Shown here: in pieces, positions 50,301-60,114 of the stretch
How positions within the stretch are numbered: position 1 is the stretch's first letter
Layout of the letters: each line of letters begins with the position of its first letter
Source of the DNA: Hydractinia symbiolongicarpus
Lineage: Eukaryota; Cnidaria; Hydrozoa; Anthoathecata; Hydractiniidae
DNA: 64,000 nucleotides
Assembly: GCF_029227915.1 (NCBI RefSeq)
Contig: NC_079887.1
Location: forward strand, 13,826,001 to 13,890,000
Reading direction: 5' to 3'
Made by a program: the position numbers and the translations under genes
The notes under the pieces: generated by a model
Seen by the model: the letters and a program-made list of their open reading frames with translations, nothing else
What the model was told of the DNA's origin: nothing
The model's database searches: none

Positions 50301-53300
50301 AAATTCGAGATGTCATATTTTGTAGCAGAATGTATTATGCTTCAATTTTCCCGAGAAATAAATCGATGCATAAGGCTGTTTTGATTGAAAATAGTAGTAA
50401 AATGGAATTACATTAAATCCTGTTAACCAGCTACATATATAACCAAGAACAAGAGGCTGCTTCCATAAACAACAGGAAAGAATTAAAGCTGGAAATCTTA
50501 AGAATGTAACGTATTGGGGAGTTTACTTGCAGAGTATAAAATTAGCTAGGCTTACGTTAATTAACAAATCTTTTATAACAGATCTTAATCGTAACAATGT
50601 TTATTTTGTAGCTACCTTATATCTGGACGAAGCTGATGGTGGTGATAGACAAGCTGGTTTGAATCAAGTTGGATTTGATTTGGAAAATGTTGAATCTAAC
50701 TCACAGGTAAAAAGGGATGTACTCTCAATTATATTTACTTATTTGCGAATATTTATACACGATAAGAACTTCCGTCGTTATATAAAGTATCAGCATTATA
50801 CAATGCAACTGTTACTAATGTTTTTCGTGTTCAAACAAAAGCTAAAAATTATTAGTATCATAAGCCAATTATTAGTTTCATAAGTCATAAATAAATAAAT
50901 TCTAACATAAATAAATTCTAAAATAAATATTTTGAACCCTCACTACCAAAAGCTATTGTTGCTTGAATTTTTTTTTACTTCTAATGGCAGTGAATTGTAA
51001 AAAATCATCAGTAAAAAAGAATCCGCGTTTTGCAGGTTCTAATTTTACTGCAGGTAATTTGATAATTAAAATATTGTTTCCAATGTTTCTTTTATAAACA
51101 GATAGTTGAAAATAAGCGTTAAATATATTGCAACCAAGGTCACCATATTTTATCCGCCTCCTTTCAGTAATGTTTCTATAAACAACTTTTTTTTGTGGCG
51201 ATGTAACCACAACCCAACAACAGACACTGCTGAAACGCCATTATATATTCATATTGTTTTACATAGATCACGAAAACGATATATCTCAAATCCAGTGAGC
51301 TGGGAGCTAAAACAGTATCGTTTGAGGTAAAAGGCAAAAAATCTTTGTTTATACTAGTTTACTTTTTAAAATAAAAAAATTGGTTCACCATACCACAGCG
51401 ACACTACTTCAAAAATCCCTTACTTTCTCTCTCTCTATTGCAGGTTTCTTATAATATGGGTGTAGTTGTCGGTGAAGAAAGAACGATGGTGGACTGTGTT
51501 TGTTCCAAGGTATGTAATTTGGGAGGACTTGATGACAATAAATGAATGACAGAATGAATGAATGATAGAATGAATGAATGAATGAATGAATGACAGAATG
51601 TATGAATGACAGAATGAATGAATGACAGAATGAATGAATGACAGAATGAATGAATGACAGAATAAATGAATGACAAAATGAATGGATAAACTACATCTGA
51701 AAGTTTTTTCCTGGGATTTTATGTCTCACCCACTGTAAATAATCCAGTGATAATAATTGTTATTTTTTTGGGTTTTTTTCATTGTTTCAGGTTAAACTTG
51801 TTTTCATGTATCACGCTTTTCCATCTGATTTTTGTTTTAGGAAGAAATACTAACCATCGAGACACAAATGCCTTTCTCAATTTCCGTCAAAGTTGCTAAC
51901 ATGAAGGTAAATATACATAATTCTTTCCATTTTTCATGTGATCCAATGTATATAACGAACCCTTTTTCAAGGCGTGTCTGTTTTTCTCACAGGATATTCT
52001 TTCCTAATATAGCTTAGTTTTTGCAAGAGGCTTAACACAGGTGCATGATTTTGAAATTATGTTAGTTCATTGTCGACTATTCCACTTTAGCATTCTTTGT
52101 GTGTTTTAGTTTCAGCAGATCAACCAGATACACACAGATGAGCCGTTCACACTTGTCACTTATGTCAAATGTACATCACCTTGGCCTGTTGACATTATAT
52201 CAAGTGAATTCTTGCTGGTAAGGTTTTTTCATACCGTGAATCTATATGCAGCTGTACTTATTATTCCGAATATTTCTACAGGATATAGCCACTTCAGTGT
52301 TGGAAACACTGTTATCAATGTGGGTCTTGTGTTCAAAATGTATACATTAGGTATACACATTCATTGCCTACCCAATTTCCCTCACATGGCATGGGTTGAC
52401 TTGTACCTGTGGTAAAGACACTTGTCCGCCCACGCTGTAGACCAAACCACGGACCTTGTGATTACAAAGCGGATGCCATAACTACAAGGCCACGCTGGCT
52501 TTTAGATGATAATTTTGTAGACAACTTCTTACAGGATTAAATTTGCCTTTAACAATTGTTATACATATAAATGCACAAGTTAAAAAGAAAAGAATAAGGA
52601 AAATTAAAGTAAAAATATATTTAGTCAATTGGTAAAAAATATCATTTGAAGTGGGCTATCATTTAAAGTGGGCTATCATCTAAAGTAGGCTATCATCTAA
52701 AGTAAGCTATCATCTAAAGTAGGCTATCATCTAAAGTAAGCTATCATCTAAAGTAAGCTATCATTTAAAGTGGGCTATCATCTAACGTGGGCTATCATCT
52801 AACGTGGGCTATCATTTAAAGTAGGCTATCATCTAAAGTAAGCTATCATCTAAAGTAAGCTATCATTTAAAGTGGGCTATCATCTAAAGTAGGCTATCAT
52901 CTAACGTGGGCTATCATCTAAAGTAGGCTATCATTTAAAGTGGGCTATCATTTAAAGTGGGCTATCATTTAAAGTAGGCTATTATCTAAAGTAAGCTATC
53001 ATTTAAAGTAAGCTATCATCTAAAGTAGGCTATCATCTAAAGTAGGCTATCATCTAAAGTAGGCTATCATCTAAAGTAAGCTATCATCTAAAGTAGACTA
53101 TCACCAAAGGTAAGCTATCATCTAAAGTAGGCTATCATCTAAAGTAAGTTATCATCTAACGTGGGCTATCATCTAACGTGGGCTATCATTTAAAGTAGGC
53201 TATCATTTAAAGTGGGCTATCATCTAAAGTGGGCTATCATTTAAAGTAGGCTATCATCTAAAGTAGGCTATCATCTAAAGTGGGCTATCATCTAAAGTGG

Positions 53301-56300
53301 GCTATCATCTAAAGTAGACTATCACCAAAGGTAAGCTATCATCTAAAGAGAGCTATCATCTAAGTATGCTATCACCTAGATAAAATATAATGAAATAGGT
53401 AGAACGTCTATTTTTGAATTTCTCCGCCACAAGTAATTAAATTGGTTGTTTCTATATTAGAGTCATTCATTTTTAACTTGTCTATATTCAAGCAGACTAA
53501 GGACTTTGCAGCCTGTCTGTTGCAGAGTATTGACCAGTTTTACCCTTTTGTTTATGTTTGAAAAACGACGAAATAAACTGACTTTGTTTTATTAATTTTG
53601 TCCGCGATTTTAGATGTCTAGAACGAAACATCTCTGAGTTATTTCTGTAAAACTTTGTGCCCTGAACTATTGATGCTAAAGACTTTTCTCACTCTTTTAA
53701 GAGATAAAACATAGATCTAATTTTAGTGACATAAATTTGATGGCTTTTTGAAGAGTGATTGACCTATATGGTACAGAGGTCGACTTACATGGTGCACATA
53801 TGCTTTTAACATTGTCACGATTTTTGTGTCTAACATGTTCTTTCTATTTTTATTATTTTAGAGTTCTGAATACAAAAGCGCCGATGAAAAACTAGTTTCA
53901 CAAATAAAAGGCTGTATGTACCGTTTATACTTTTTTTCTGTGAATTTCATTAGAACTTCCCTCATCCTTGTTTTTTTATGAAACCAACATAAAGTGGAAA
54001 AAACTTGCCTTTTAACAATGAGTTTTATTTGTTCTTTATTCATTGTATCCTATCTTGTATATTTTTTTTTTAGTGAAATTGAAACAGGGAGATGTGGCTG
54101 GAGAATGTCAATGTCTGCTGGCGCCGAGTAAACAAAACGAACACTTTGTTACCGACCCAACTGAAAGTGTGAGAAGTGTACAGATTGGTCAATATCTGAT
54201 CCAATGGAGAAGGTAAGATGCTGGGCTTTTTTATTTTTCCTATGTACAATTGACTCCCTGTAATTCGAATCTCTATAATTATTCGAATATTTCTATAATT
54301 CGAATGAGTGCTCAATCACCGTCATATTTCATTAGAAAACTCTTATAAAAAACTTTCTACAAATCTAATTTCTCTAATTCGAAACTTTCTATAATTCGAA
54401 CAGTTTTTCAGTCCCTTCACTACGATTCTCTCCCTTATTCGAATTTTAAAGTATTTTTTTAATGGGTGTTAAATAGAGTTTCTTTTTTGTGTAAACTATG
54501 AAAATAAAGATTGAATGAAACTTGAATTATGTTTTCTTGATTTTGAAATAAACGTAATTTCTTTCTGCAATTCGAATTTTTACTCTCTGAAGCTGAAAGT
54601 TTGAATTACCGAGACTTTCTATAATTCGAATCTCTCTATAATTCGAATAAAAATTTGTTCCCCATGGGAATTCGAATTAGGGAAAGTCAACTGTATTTTT
54701 TTTTCTGCCACAACTTTTTTCGCGACTACTTGTTTCTTAAAACATTCATTAATGTTTGTGGTGTTTATCTCAATTTTTTGTGGTGTATCACAAAAAGAGG
54801 AATCTTGTATGTAAATGATGCTGTGTATCTACTGTATAAGCTAAATTAGTGGGGTTTCTCAGGGCACATGTTTTGAACCATGATAAAAGATTTTAATATT
54901 CTTTAATTTGTTGTTTCTAAATCAACTTTTTTCTTGTCCTATTTTTTATGCTCTTTTCATAGGACATCGGGAGGAACGCCAGTGTATACAAAAGTCAATC
55001 TTCCAGTTGGGCACATTCAATTTGTTCCCTTCTACATAAAAACGGGTAGGAAACTACTTTATAAAAATCTAGGAAATCTAGAAAATGTTATAAATTTATT
55101 TCTCCTTACGTGTTTTCTTATTTATTTAAAAAACTTTTTTTAATATGTTATTCAACCGCAAATAAAAAGTTAGATATAGACTGCTTTAATATAAGTGTAT
55201 TTCTTTTAAATATGTATTTTGAGTTAAAAAAAGATTCAATATCATGAAAGGAGCGATAGAAGGTCTTTTTAAATATTTTTTAGACATTGGTTAGAGACAA
55301 AATAATTTCCAAAACAAATTCAGCAAAACCACTACGTTGCCCCTAATCTCCCTCCCTCCCTCCAACAGATCACTATCTTATTATTCTCCAAAAAGATTGA
55401 AATTTTGCCCTAAATTCATTTAAACTTCATGCAATGTGAATTTTGTGTTTCATTATTTCACGAGGAGATCTTTTTATGGTAGCGGACATAATTGTTGTTT
55501 TTGTTCTGCCTTTATTAATGGTAAGATGATTTTATTGTCACTTTACATATCAATCAAAAGGACCGAAAGCTTGTTTTTGCTTTTAGAGTGGTTGCCGAAT
55601 ACTGATTTGACTTCAATCTGAAATAATTTTCAATATACAGTGGACTCTCCATAACTCGAACTCTTTAACTCGAACCGTTCCTTAACTCGAACGAATTCGT
55701 AGGCACTGTGAAAATTTCCTAATAAACTCTCATAATCAACTCTTTACTACTCGAATCTCCATAACTCGAAAATCTCCTTAAGTCGAACAATATTTTTTGC
55801 CCCTTGAAAGCATATTACGCTATTTTCGCTCTTCGTAACTCGAACAAACAACAAGATTACTAAACCAACGACAGAAGAAGTCTTGAAAGCTTTTAGTATT
55901 CTCGAAGATTTCAGCCTTTTCTCTGAAAAGAAATGATGGAGTCTCTCAAGGTTTTGAATGATAATATTAAACATCATGTCAATTTGACCAGTAAACAAAC
56001 TGTAATTATGGATTTTTTCATTACACAATAGATTTGGTAAACTGAAATAAACTTTTTACGACATACTTCTCACCCGTAAGGTAGATAATTGCTCAAATAC
56101 ATCGTTTTCTCTCAAGGGGCTTGTGTACAAAGGATAAACTTAGCAAAATTTCCAAACTCTCCATCACTCGAACCGCTGAGTCCACTGTATCCACTTTGTT
56201 TTAAATTTAAAAAGTTAAAGCCTTGATAATCTAAACACAATCTATAAAACTTTTAGTTCATTAAAACCATTTTTCTTCTGTGCAAAAATCGAGCAAGTAT

Positions 56301-58769
56301 CAAGCGTAATATTTGCAAATGAAGTAACTTTCTAACAACTGTTTCACTAAAATCAATGTACTTTAAGTCATACTTCGTGTTATTCGTTCAGATATACCGT
56401 CACATGGTTGTGTGCAAGAAGCCATGTTGTTTCAGTACACCATTTGCAACCGAACTAGTCTAGTACAAGAAGTTGAAGCGGCAATCCAGCCTAGTGACGC
56501 ATTTATGTTAGCTGGTACTACCCAAGTAAGCTGTATTATTGATTTTTTTGTTTGTTTGTTTGTTTTTAAAAAAAACGAATTTTTTTCGTATTTTTATTGT
56601 ATTTTTTTTCGTATTTTTTTTCGTATTTTTTTTCGTATTTTTTGAAAAAAAAAATTTTTTAATGTCTTTAAAATTCATTTGTTTCCTTTTTTATTATTCA
56701 CTAAAAAATGTTCAAGGATTCCATCCTTGGATCAAATTTTTTGTTTATTTTTCCACTCTTTTTATGAAAAATAAATATTTGCACCTTTAAAAATACCAGA
56801 CAATAACCGAAATTTTTTGGTATGGCGAGAAGTGGTACTCTGTACCTTATCGGTAAAAAATGTCGGGTAAAAAAAGACGAAAAGAAAGACGGAATGAATA
56901 ATTAGTCGGAAACTAATTATTTGCACAAAAGTTAGTCATATTTTTACCGAATTAATTTTTGGAAAAATTAATGCAAAACCATTTTGTTTTTAAAGCAAAT
57001 ACATTCGAGGTAAGGGTTCTTCTTTTTTGTATCTCAATTTTGTAAACCGAAAATACCCAAATTGATAAACTCTTATTTTTAAACCTTTTAGTTCTTAATG
57101 CAAAAAAAAAAAAGAAAGAGAAAAAATCGACAAAAGAACTTTATCGGCAAAAACTAAAGCCTGTAAAATAATTTATGTCGGTATAAAGGAGTCAGTAAAA
57201 AATTTTTTTACGGTATAAAAGAGTCCGTAAAAAATTTTTTTCGGTATAAAAGAGTCGGTAGAAATTTTTTTTCGGTATAAAAGAGTCGGTAGATATTTTT
57301 TTTCGGTATAAAAGAGTCGGTAGAAATTTTTTTTCGGTATAAAAGAGTCAGTAGAAATTTTTTTTTCGGTATAAAAGAGTCGGTAAAAATTTTTTTGTCG
57401 GTATAAAATATAATTTTTTGTCGACTTATTTAGGTATAAGACGATTGTAATTTTATTCTGTGCTATAACAAGCACATTTTTTAGATTTTAAGAGTTTACC
57501 CATGACTAAGGTTCTTTGGGGCGTTTCTAGCGTTTCTTTAATACACTTTCTGTTTTCATTTAGATGCAATTTCGTGTTCTTCCACATGGCGAACACACAC
57601 TATCATACAGCATGTTTCCATTGTTTCCGGGAGAATTACCACTCCCCAAACTTCACATTAATTTGCCTCACTTATACAACTTAAACAGCAACGCATTAGC
57701 TCAACAAATGCTGACAACGCACGTGTACATAAAGGTAAATAAATAAATAAATACAGTTTACTCTCGATAAGTGGAACCTCCACTTATCGAGAGAGCTAAC
57801 CTGACATCAAACGTGACGTATGAAGTTATTTGATAGATTACCTTAATGGAATAAATTTTAGCGTGAATTAAATTTCGCGAATTTTTTCAAGCTTGTCCCG
57901 AAATGCTTTAAATGCCACTGCGGCAATTCTCTCCTAACAAGATGCTCTAATAATATGCTCTCCTAAATTTTTGTCAATTCCGCCATTCGCAAAATTGAAT
58001 TTCGCGAAATTAATTTTTTTCAATTCATTGTTTTAAGCAAAATTGAGGGGGTAAGAAGTCATTGCGTTTGAGTAAATTAACCGATTTTTGTTGCGCCCGT
58101 CCTTTTGTTACGTATCTTAAAAACAGATCGTAAAAACAGATATAATTTTTCTTTCGCTAACATTGTTACAGCTGTAGAAGTGGAGAGTCATCAGTCGGTA
58201 ACATCCTACCCAGGTCTTGAAAGCCCTTCCGTCAATGAAAGAGATCACGATCCTTCCGACGAATCTGATTGGAGCATAAACTACCATGAAGGATAAAATG
58301 GCTTCCAACTTTCCTTTTTCAAATCCTAGTTGTTGGCCATTCGAGGAATAAAATTTCCACGAATTCTAAAAAAATTTCGATTCGCATTTTGTTTAAAAAT
58401 AATTTATTATACGCGCAAGGCACGATACAGGTTTATTTACTGAAAATGGTGGTCGTGCAGGACATTATATTCTGTACTAAGTAATAGAAGAGGGTAGGAA
58501 AGTGAAAAAGAAAAGCATGGTTAAAGTACATAAGTATAATATTTTTGCGTTACAGCGGCGAGTAGATTTCCTGTAGTTAGCGCCATTACGCTTGTTAAGG
58601 TTTCTAGCTTGAGAATGTCACGCTTGTTAGTTGCAGGGTAGCGTTTATTAAAACGGTTTCTAATCTCCTAGAGATGGGGAAGATAATAAAAAATATACGT
58701 CATTTATTTACGTTTTAGCCGAAGCCAACATCATCTTCGCCACATACGCAGGAGATTCAAGTGCAGTAA
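32399..58769 (+). CDS. TRAPPC11: TRAPP complex subunit 11, about 36 exons
   Basis: Subunit of TRAPPIII, acting in ER-Golgi and autophagy membrane traffic. Exons: 32399-32599, 38597-38766, 38983-39053, 39538-39652, 40081-40153, 40247-40273, 40376-40449, 41120-41216, 42148-42260, 42547-42607, 43412-43492, 44228-44315, 44698-44777, 45163-45241, 45550-45604, 45915-45995, 46789-46853, 47148-47209, 47648-47783, 47869-47941, 48268-48325, 48603-48761, 49077-49258, 49603-49728, 50166-50209, 50612-50706, 51444-51509, 51841-51906, 52110-52217, 53862-53913, 54074-54212, 54963-55045, 56392-56525, 57564-57734, 58719-58769. Phases agree throughout, giving about 1111 residues (human about 1133). Landmarks shared with human: [58 protein letters not shown], and the C-terminal ALAQQML..HVYIK. 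Two short human segments are not placed: about eight residues after FVNYK, and about twenty before VSYNM. A likely source for the second is 51224-51294, but its phase does not fit. Confidence 0.93.
32600..38596. other. Intron 1 of TRAPPC11 (about 6 kb)
   Basis: The largest intron of the gene. It holds a decayed LINE (about 35930-38405) and clusters of palindromic caagtacttg / gcacttgtgc words at 34556-34602 and 35450-35545 that may be ends of a small element. Short frames at 33506-33785 and 34333-34602 show no motif. Confidence 0.6.
35930..38405 (+). mobile_element. Decayed CR1/L2-like LINE in TRAPPC11 intron 1
   Basis: Pieces of a non-LTR retrotransposon lie in order and in gene orientation, interrupted by stops and frameshifts. 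First comes an ORF1-like charged stretch (about 35970-36110, [17 protein letters not shown]). An endonuclease start follows (36449-36775) with [11 protein letters not shown] and [17 protein letters not shown]. Next are reverse-transcriptase fragments (about 37700-37930) with IKIFEKVC and the box [21 protein letters not shown]-terminal segment (about 38270-38395) reads [17 protein letters not shown]. Family is inferred from the endonuclease and RT motifs. It is not active. Confidence 0.75.
40691..40770. repeat. 20-bp minisatellite, four copies
   Basis: Unit aattggttgatgcagtcagc; the fourth copy has one substitution (atttgg). Lies in a TRAPPC11 intron. Confidence 0.95.
41315..41445 (+). repeat. 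Dispersed repeat, copy 2 of 3
   Basis: Same ordered blocks as 7504-7640: cccgtggaaaaatccacaag, ccctgtccttttt, ggtaccattttgcatgacag, aaggtattataatttagat. Confidence 0.6.
43230..43355 (+). repeat. Dispersed repeat, copy 3 of 3
   Basis: Same ordered blocks: gctagcccgtggcccatgga, ttttttttataccatatt, ggtaccattttgcatgacag, caggtattataatatagatt. The shared 3' end (ggtattataatataga) suggests a common fixed terminus. Confidence 0.6.
46854..47147 (+). other. Apparent U12-type (minor spliceosome) intron of TRAPPC11
   Basis: The donor reads GTATCCTC (46854-46861), close to the U12 consensus RTATCCTT. Near the acceptor lies TCCTTAAC (47126-47133), the U12 branch-site core. The putative branch A is 15 nt before the terminal ttacag, within the short distance typical of this class. 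Phase 1 on both sides, joining ...ELIGN to (Y)[10 protein letters not shown]. Confidence 0.75.
48468..48487. repeat. Perfect 20-bp palindrome
   Basis: aaggaggtttaaacctcctt, in a TRAPPC11 intron; no loop. No function inferred. Confidence 0.85.
49755..49925. repeat. Degenerate ggttcg/gattcg tract
   Basis: About 170 bp made of variants of ttcggttcggttcgatttgg. It opens a short meaningless Arg/Phe/Gly-rich frame. Intronic. Confidence 0.85.
51224..51294 (+). other. Candidate missing TRAPPC11 exon, phase unresolved
   Basis: The frame encodes [17 protein letters not shown] and ends exactly at a gtgagc donor in phase 0, in line with the next exon (VSYNM). It matches the position and shape of the human LYVRCGTVGSRMFLVY segment. 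The nearest acceptor (acaacag, ending 51223) would need the preceding exon to end in phase 1, but that exon (50612-50706) ends in phase 0. Confidence 0.4.
51540..51690. repeat. (gaat)n microsatellite with periodic gacag
   Basis: Runs of gaatgaat broken by gacagaatgaatgaat units of 16 bp. Intronic. Opens a His/Ser/Ile-rich artefact frame on the minus strand. Confidence 0.9.
52355..52504 (-). mobile_element. tRNA-derived SINE, reverse copy in a TRAPPC11 intron
   Basis: On the minus strand the head reads TTGTAGTTATGGC (A-box region) and GTCCGTGGTTTGGTC (B-box region), followed by the body words aagtcaaccca and gagggaaattgggtag that are shared with 6830-7090. Confidence 0.65.
52639..53385. repeat. 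17-bp minisatellite, about 43 copies
   Basis: Unit tatcatctaaagtaggc with four main variants at the end of the unit (gtaggc, gtaagc, gtgggc, acgtgggc) and c/t at the sixth base. Variants appear in runs and mixed order, and an atypical tatcaccaaaggtaagc unit occurs twice. Lies in the 1.6-kb TRAPPC11 intron 52218-53861. Confidence 0.95.
54247..54693. mobile_element. TA-flanked MITE with 'taattcgaat' ends (pogo/Tigger-like)
   Basis: The left end caattgactccctgtaatt and the reverse complement of the right end, cagttgactttccctaattc, align well, and each is bounded by TA. The inside is full of tataattcgaat words and has no transposase frame. Confidence 0.7.
55638..56187. mobile_element. TA-flanked MITE with 'cagtggactc' ends (pogo/Tigger-like)
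   Basis: The left end cagtggactctccataactc and the right end (reverse complement cagtggactcagcggttc) are both bounded by TA, the usual target duplication of Tc1/mariner/pogo elements. The interior repeats aactcgaa. Assignment to the pogo group is by end sequence and TA only. Confidence 0.7.
57177..57415. repeat. Tandem repeat of about 31 bp, eight copies
   Basis: Unit ggtataaaagagtcggtaga followed by aattttttttc. Lies in a TRAPPC11 intron next to a poly-T/tttcgta tract (56560-56660). The tataaaag words are part of the repeat and are not promoters. Confidence 0.9.
57761..57793. repeat. Perfect 15-bp hairpin, probable MITE end
   Basis: Arms ctctcgataagtgga (57761-57775) and tccacttatcgagag (57779-57793) around a 3-nt loop, preceded by tacagttta. 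The tacagtt...ctc pattern resembles the ends of the neighbouring TA-flanked elements. It starts 27 bp after the end of a TRAPPC11 exon. Confidence 0.75.
57837..58025. mobile_element. Short relative of the 7870-9010 element
   Basis: Starts attaccttaatggaataaa then ttttagcg, close to the terminal sequence of the element at 7870-9010, and contains aaatttcgcgaat in both orientations. No clear right terminus. Confidence 0.45.
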
Positions 58770-60114
58770 TATGTAAATACACACTCAACTTATAACTTAC
58801 ACCTGAGTGATACAAGCAACCTGCCTGACGTAGCAACAGAAATTTTTTTCCAAACAACAACTGCCGAAATGATACGCAAATATACGATCATTTTTTTTGA
58901 ATTTTATTCTAGAAATTTATAATATTAGTTTTATAAAATATGATTTTTATTTAACCTTCCTTAACGCTCAAAAATTTACCGGGTCTCTCTGTTTTCATTG
59001 TTTTTACGTTGATTTAATTTTGCGCTAATCACATTTCCAATCAAATTATTCGTAAAACGTTTTTATACGCATGTTATTTAAAGCTGACCTCCCGCGAAAA
59101 AAACAAGTTGGCTTCATATGAAAGAGCTTGAAAAGTTGTCTATTTTTTTATTTTTTTGAAAAACCTTTATCCGTTCTTAAGATTTTTGACCTTAAAAGTT
59201 TTGATAATTATGCTAATTAATGCATGACATCATGGAATAGAAAAAATGAGGTGTTTTAAGGGTTTATCAAAGTATGTGGTGATTATGTTTTCACCCACCC
59301 AGTTTGATAATTTGAACATATTTACATAAATATTAATACTTACCCTGATTATCATTCATACTAGCAATTATTTCTGAGCATACAATCGATGATGTCATAA
59401 TTCCGCATAATTAGCTAAACTTTTAAGACATATATCTCAGAAACCAATGAAGATTTTTCAAAAAGCGCAAAAATAGACACCTTTTCAAGCTCTTCATATG
59501 AAATTAACTTGTATTTTCGCAGGAGTTAAGCTGTAAAGATTCATCCGTATGCCAGTTTAGCGCAAAAATGATTTCCCAATAACAGTTGCGCTTTAGGAAA
59601 CATGGTTCGTAAACCTCGTTCCCAGTCTACGGAAATCGAGGTTGGTTTCAATGTTCGTGCCGAGAACTAGCTTATTTGCTGCACAATTTTGAAGTTTTCT
59701 TTAAAACATTTGAGGTAGCTTTCAATTAAAATATTAACAACTAGTTAAATGCTCAACGCACTTGCTGTATTAATAGATAATCTAGTACTCGGGCTTCAAC
59801 ATCGAGATTTTTATTAAAAATAGACGCAAAATTAGTAAAGGATCTGGGAACGAGTTTTGTGACAAAGTCTGTTTTTGTTTATGCACGAAGCGTTGGTTCG
59901 TTCAGACGGGTAGTATCACACCTGCATGCCGGGAAGAAAGTAGCGTAACTAACAAATTAAAACAGAAGTTTCGAATCGAATATGTCGTTCGATTAAAATT
60001 ATGAAGAAAGAGAGGTGAAATGTTTCACGAAAACATGAGAACGAAGAACATCTTAAACAGAACTTGAGAATACTTTTAGAATGTTTTGTGTATGAATTAT
60101 ACGTAAGGAATAAC
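58770..60114. other. Intergenic stretch between TRAPPC11 and the Notum-like gene
   Basis: It holds a foldback element (59015-59575) and two fragments of the cctgggaacgagg repeat (near 59613 and 59835). The promoter of the downstream gene must lie here, but no core element was recognised. Confidence 0.5.
59015..59575. mobile_element. Foldback element of about 560 bp
   Basis: The first half (ttttgcgctaa, aagctgacctcccgcgaaaa, cttcatatgaaagagcttga, gtctattttt) is repeated in inverted form in the second half (tttcatatgaagagcttg, tcctgcgaaaatac, tttttgcgctaa). Divergence is moderate and there is no coding frame. It is consistent with a MITE or foldback transposon able to form a long hairpin RNA. 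Confidence 0.65.

Noticed and set aside
52639-53385. Resemblance to a CRISPR array
   Set aside because: Units are contiguous 17-bp copies without unique spacers, in a eukaryotic intron.
57177-57415. Repeated TATAAAAG words as promoters
   Set aside because: They are a fixed part of a 31-bp tandem repeat inside a TRAPPC11 intron.
60064-60114. Upstream extension of the Notum-like frame
   Set aside because: It begins at TTG, not ATG; the first in-frame ATG is at 60115.
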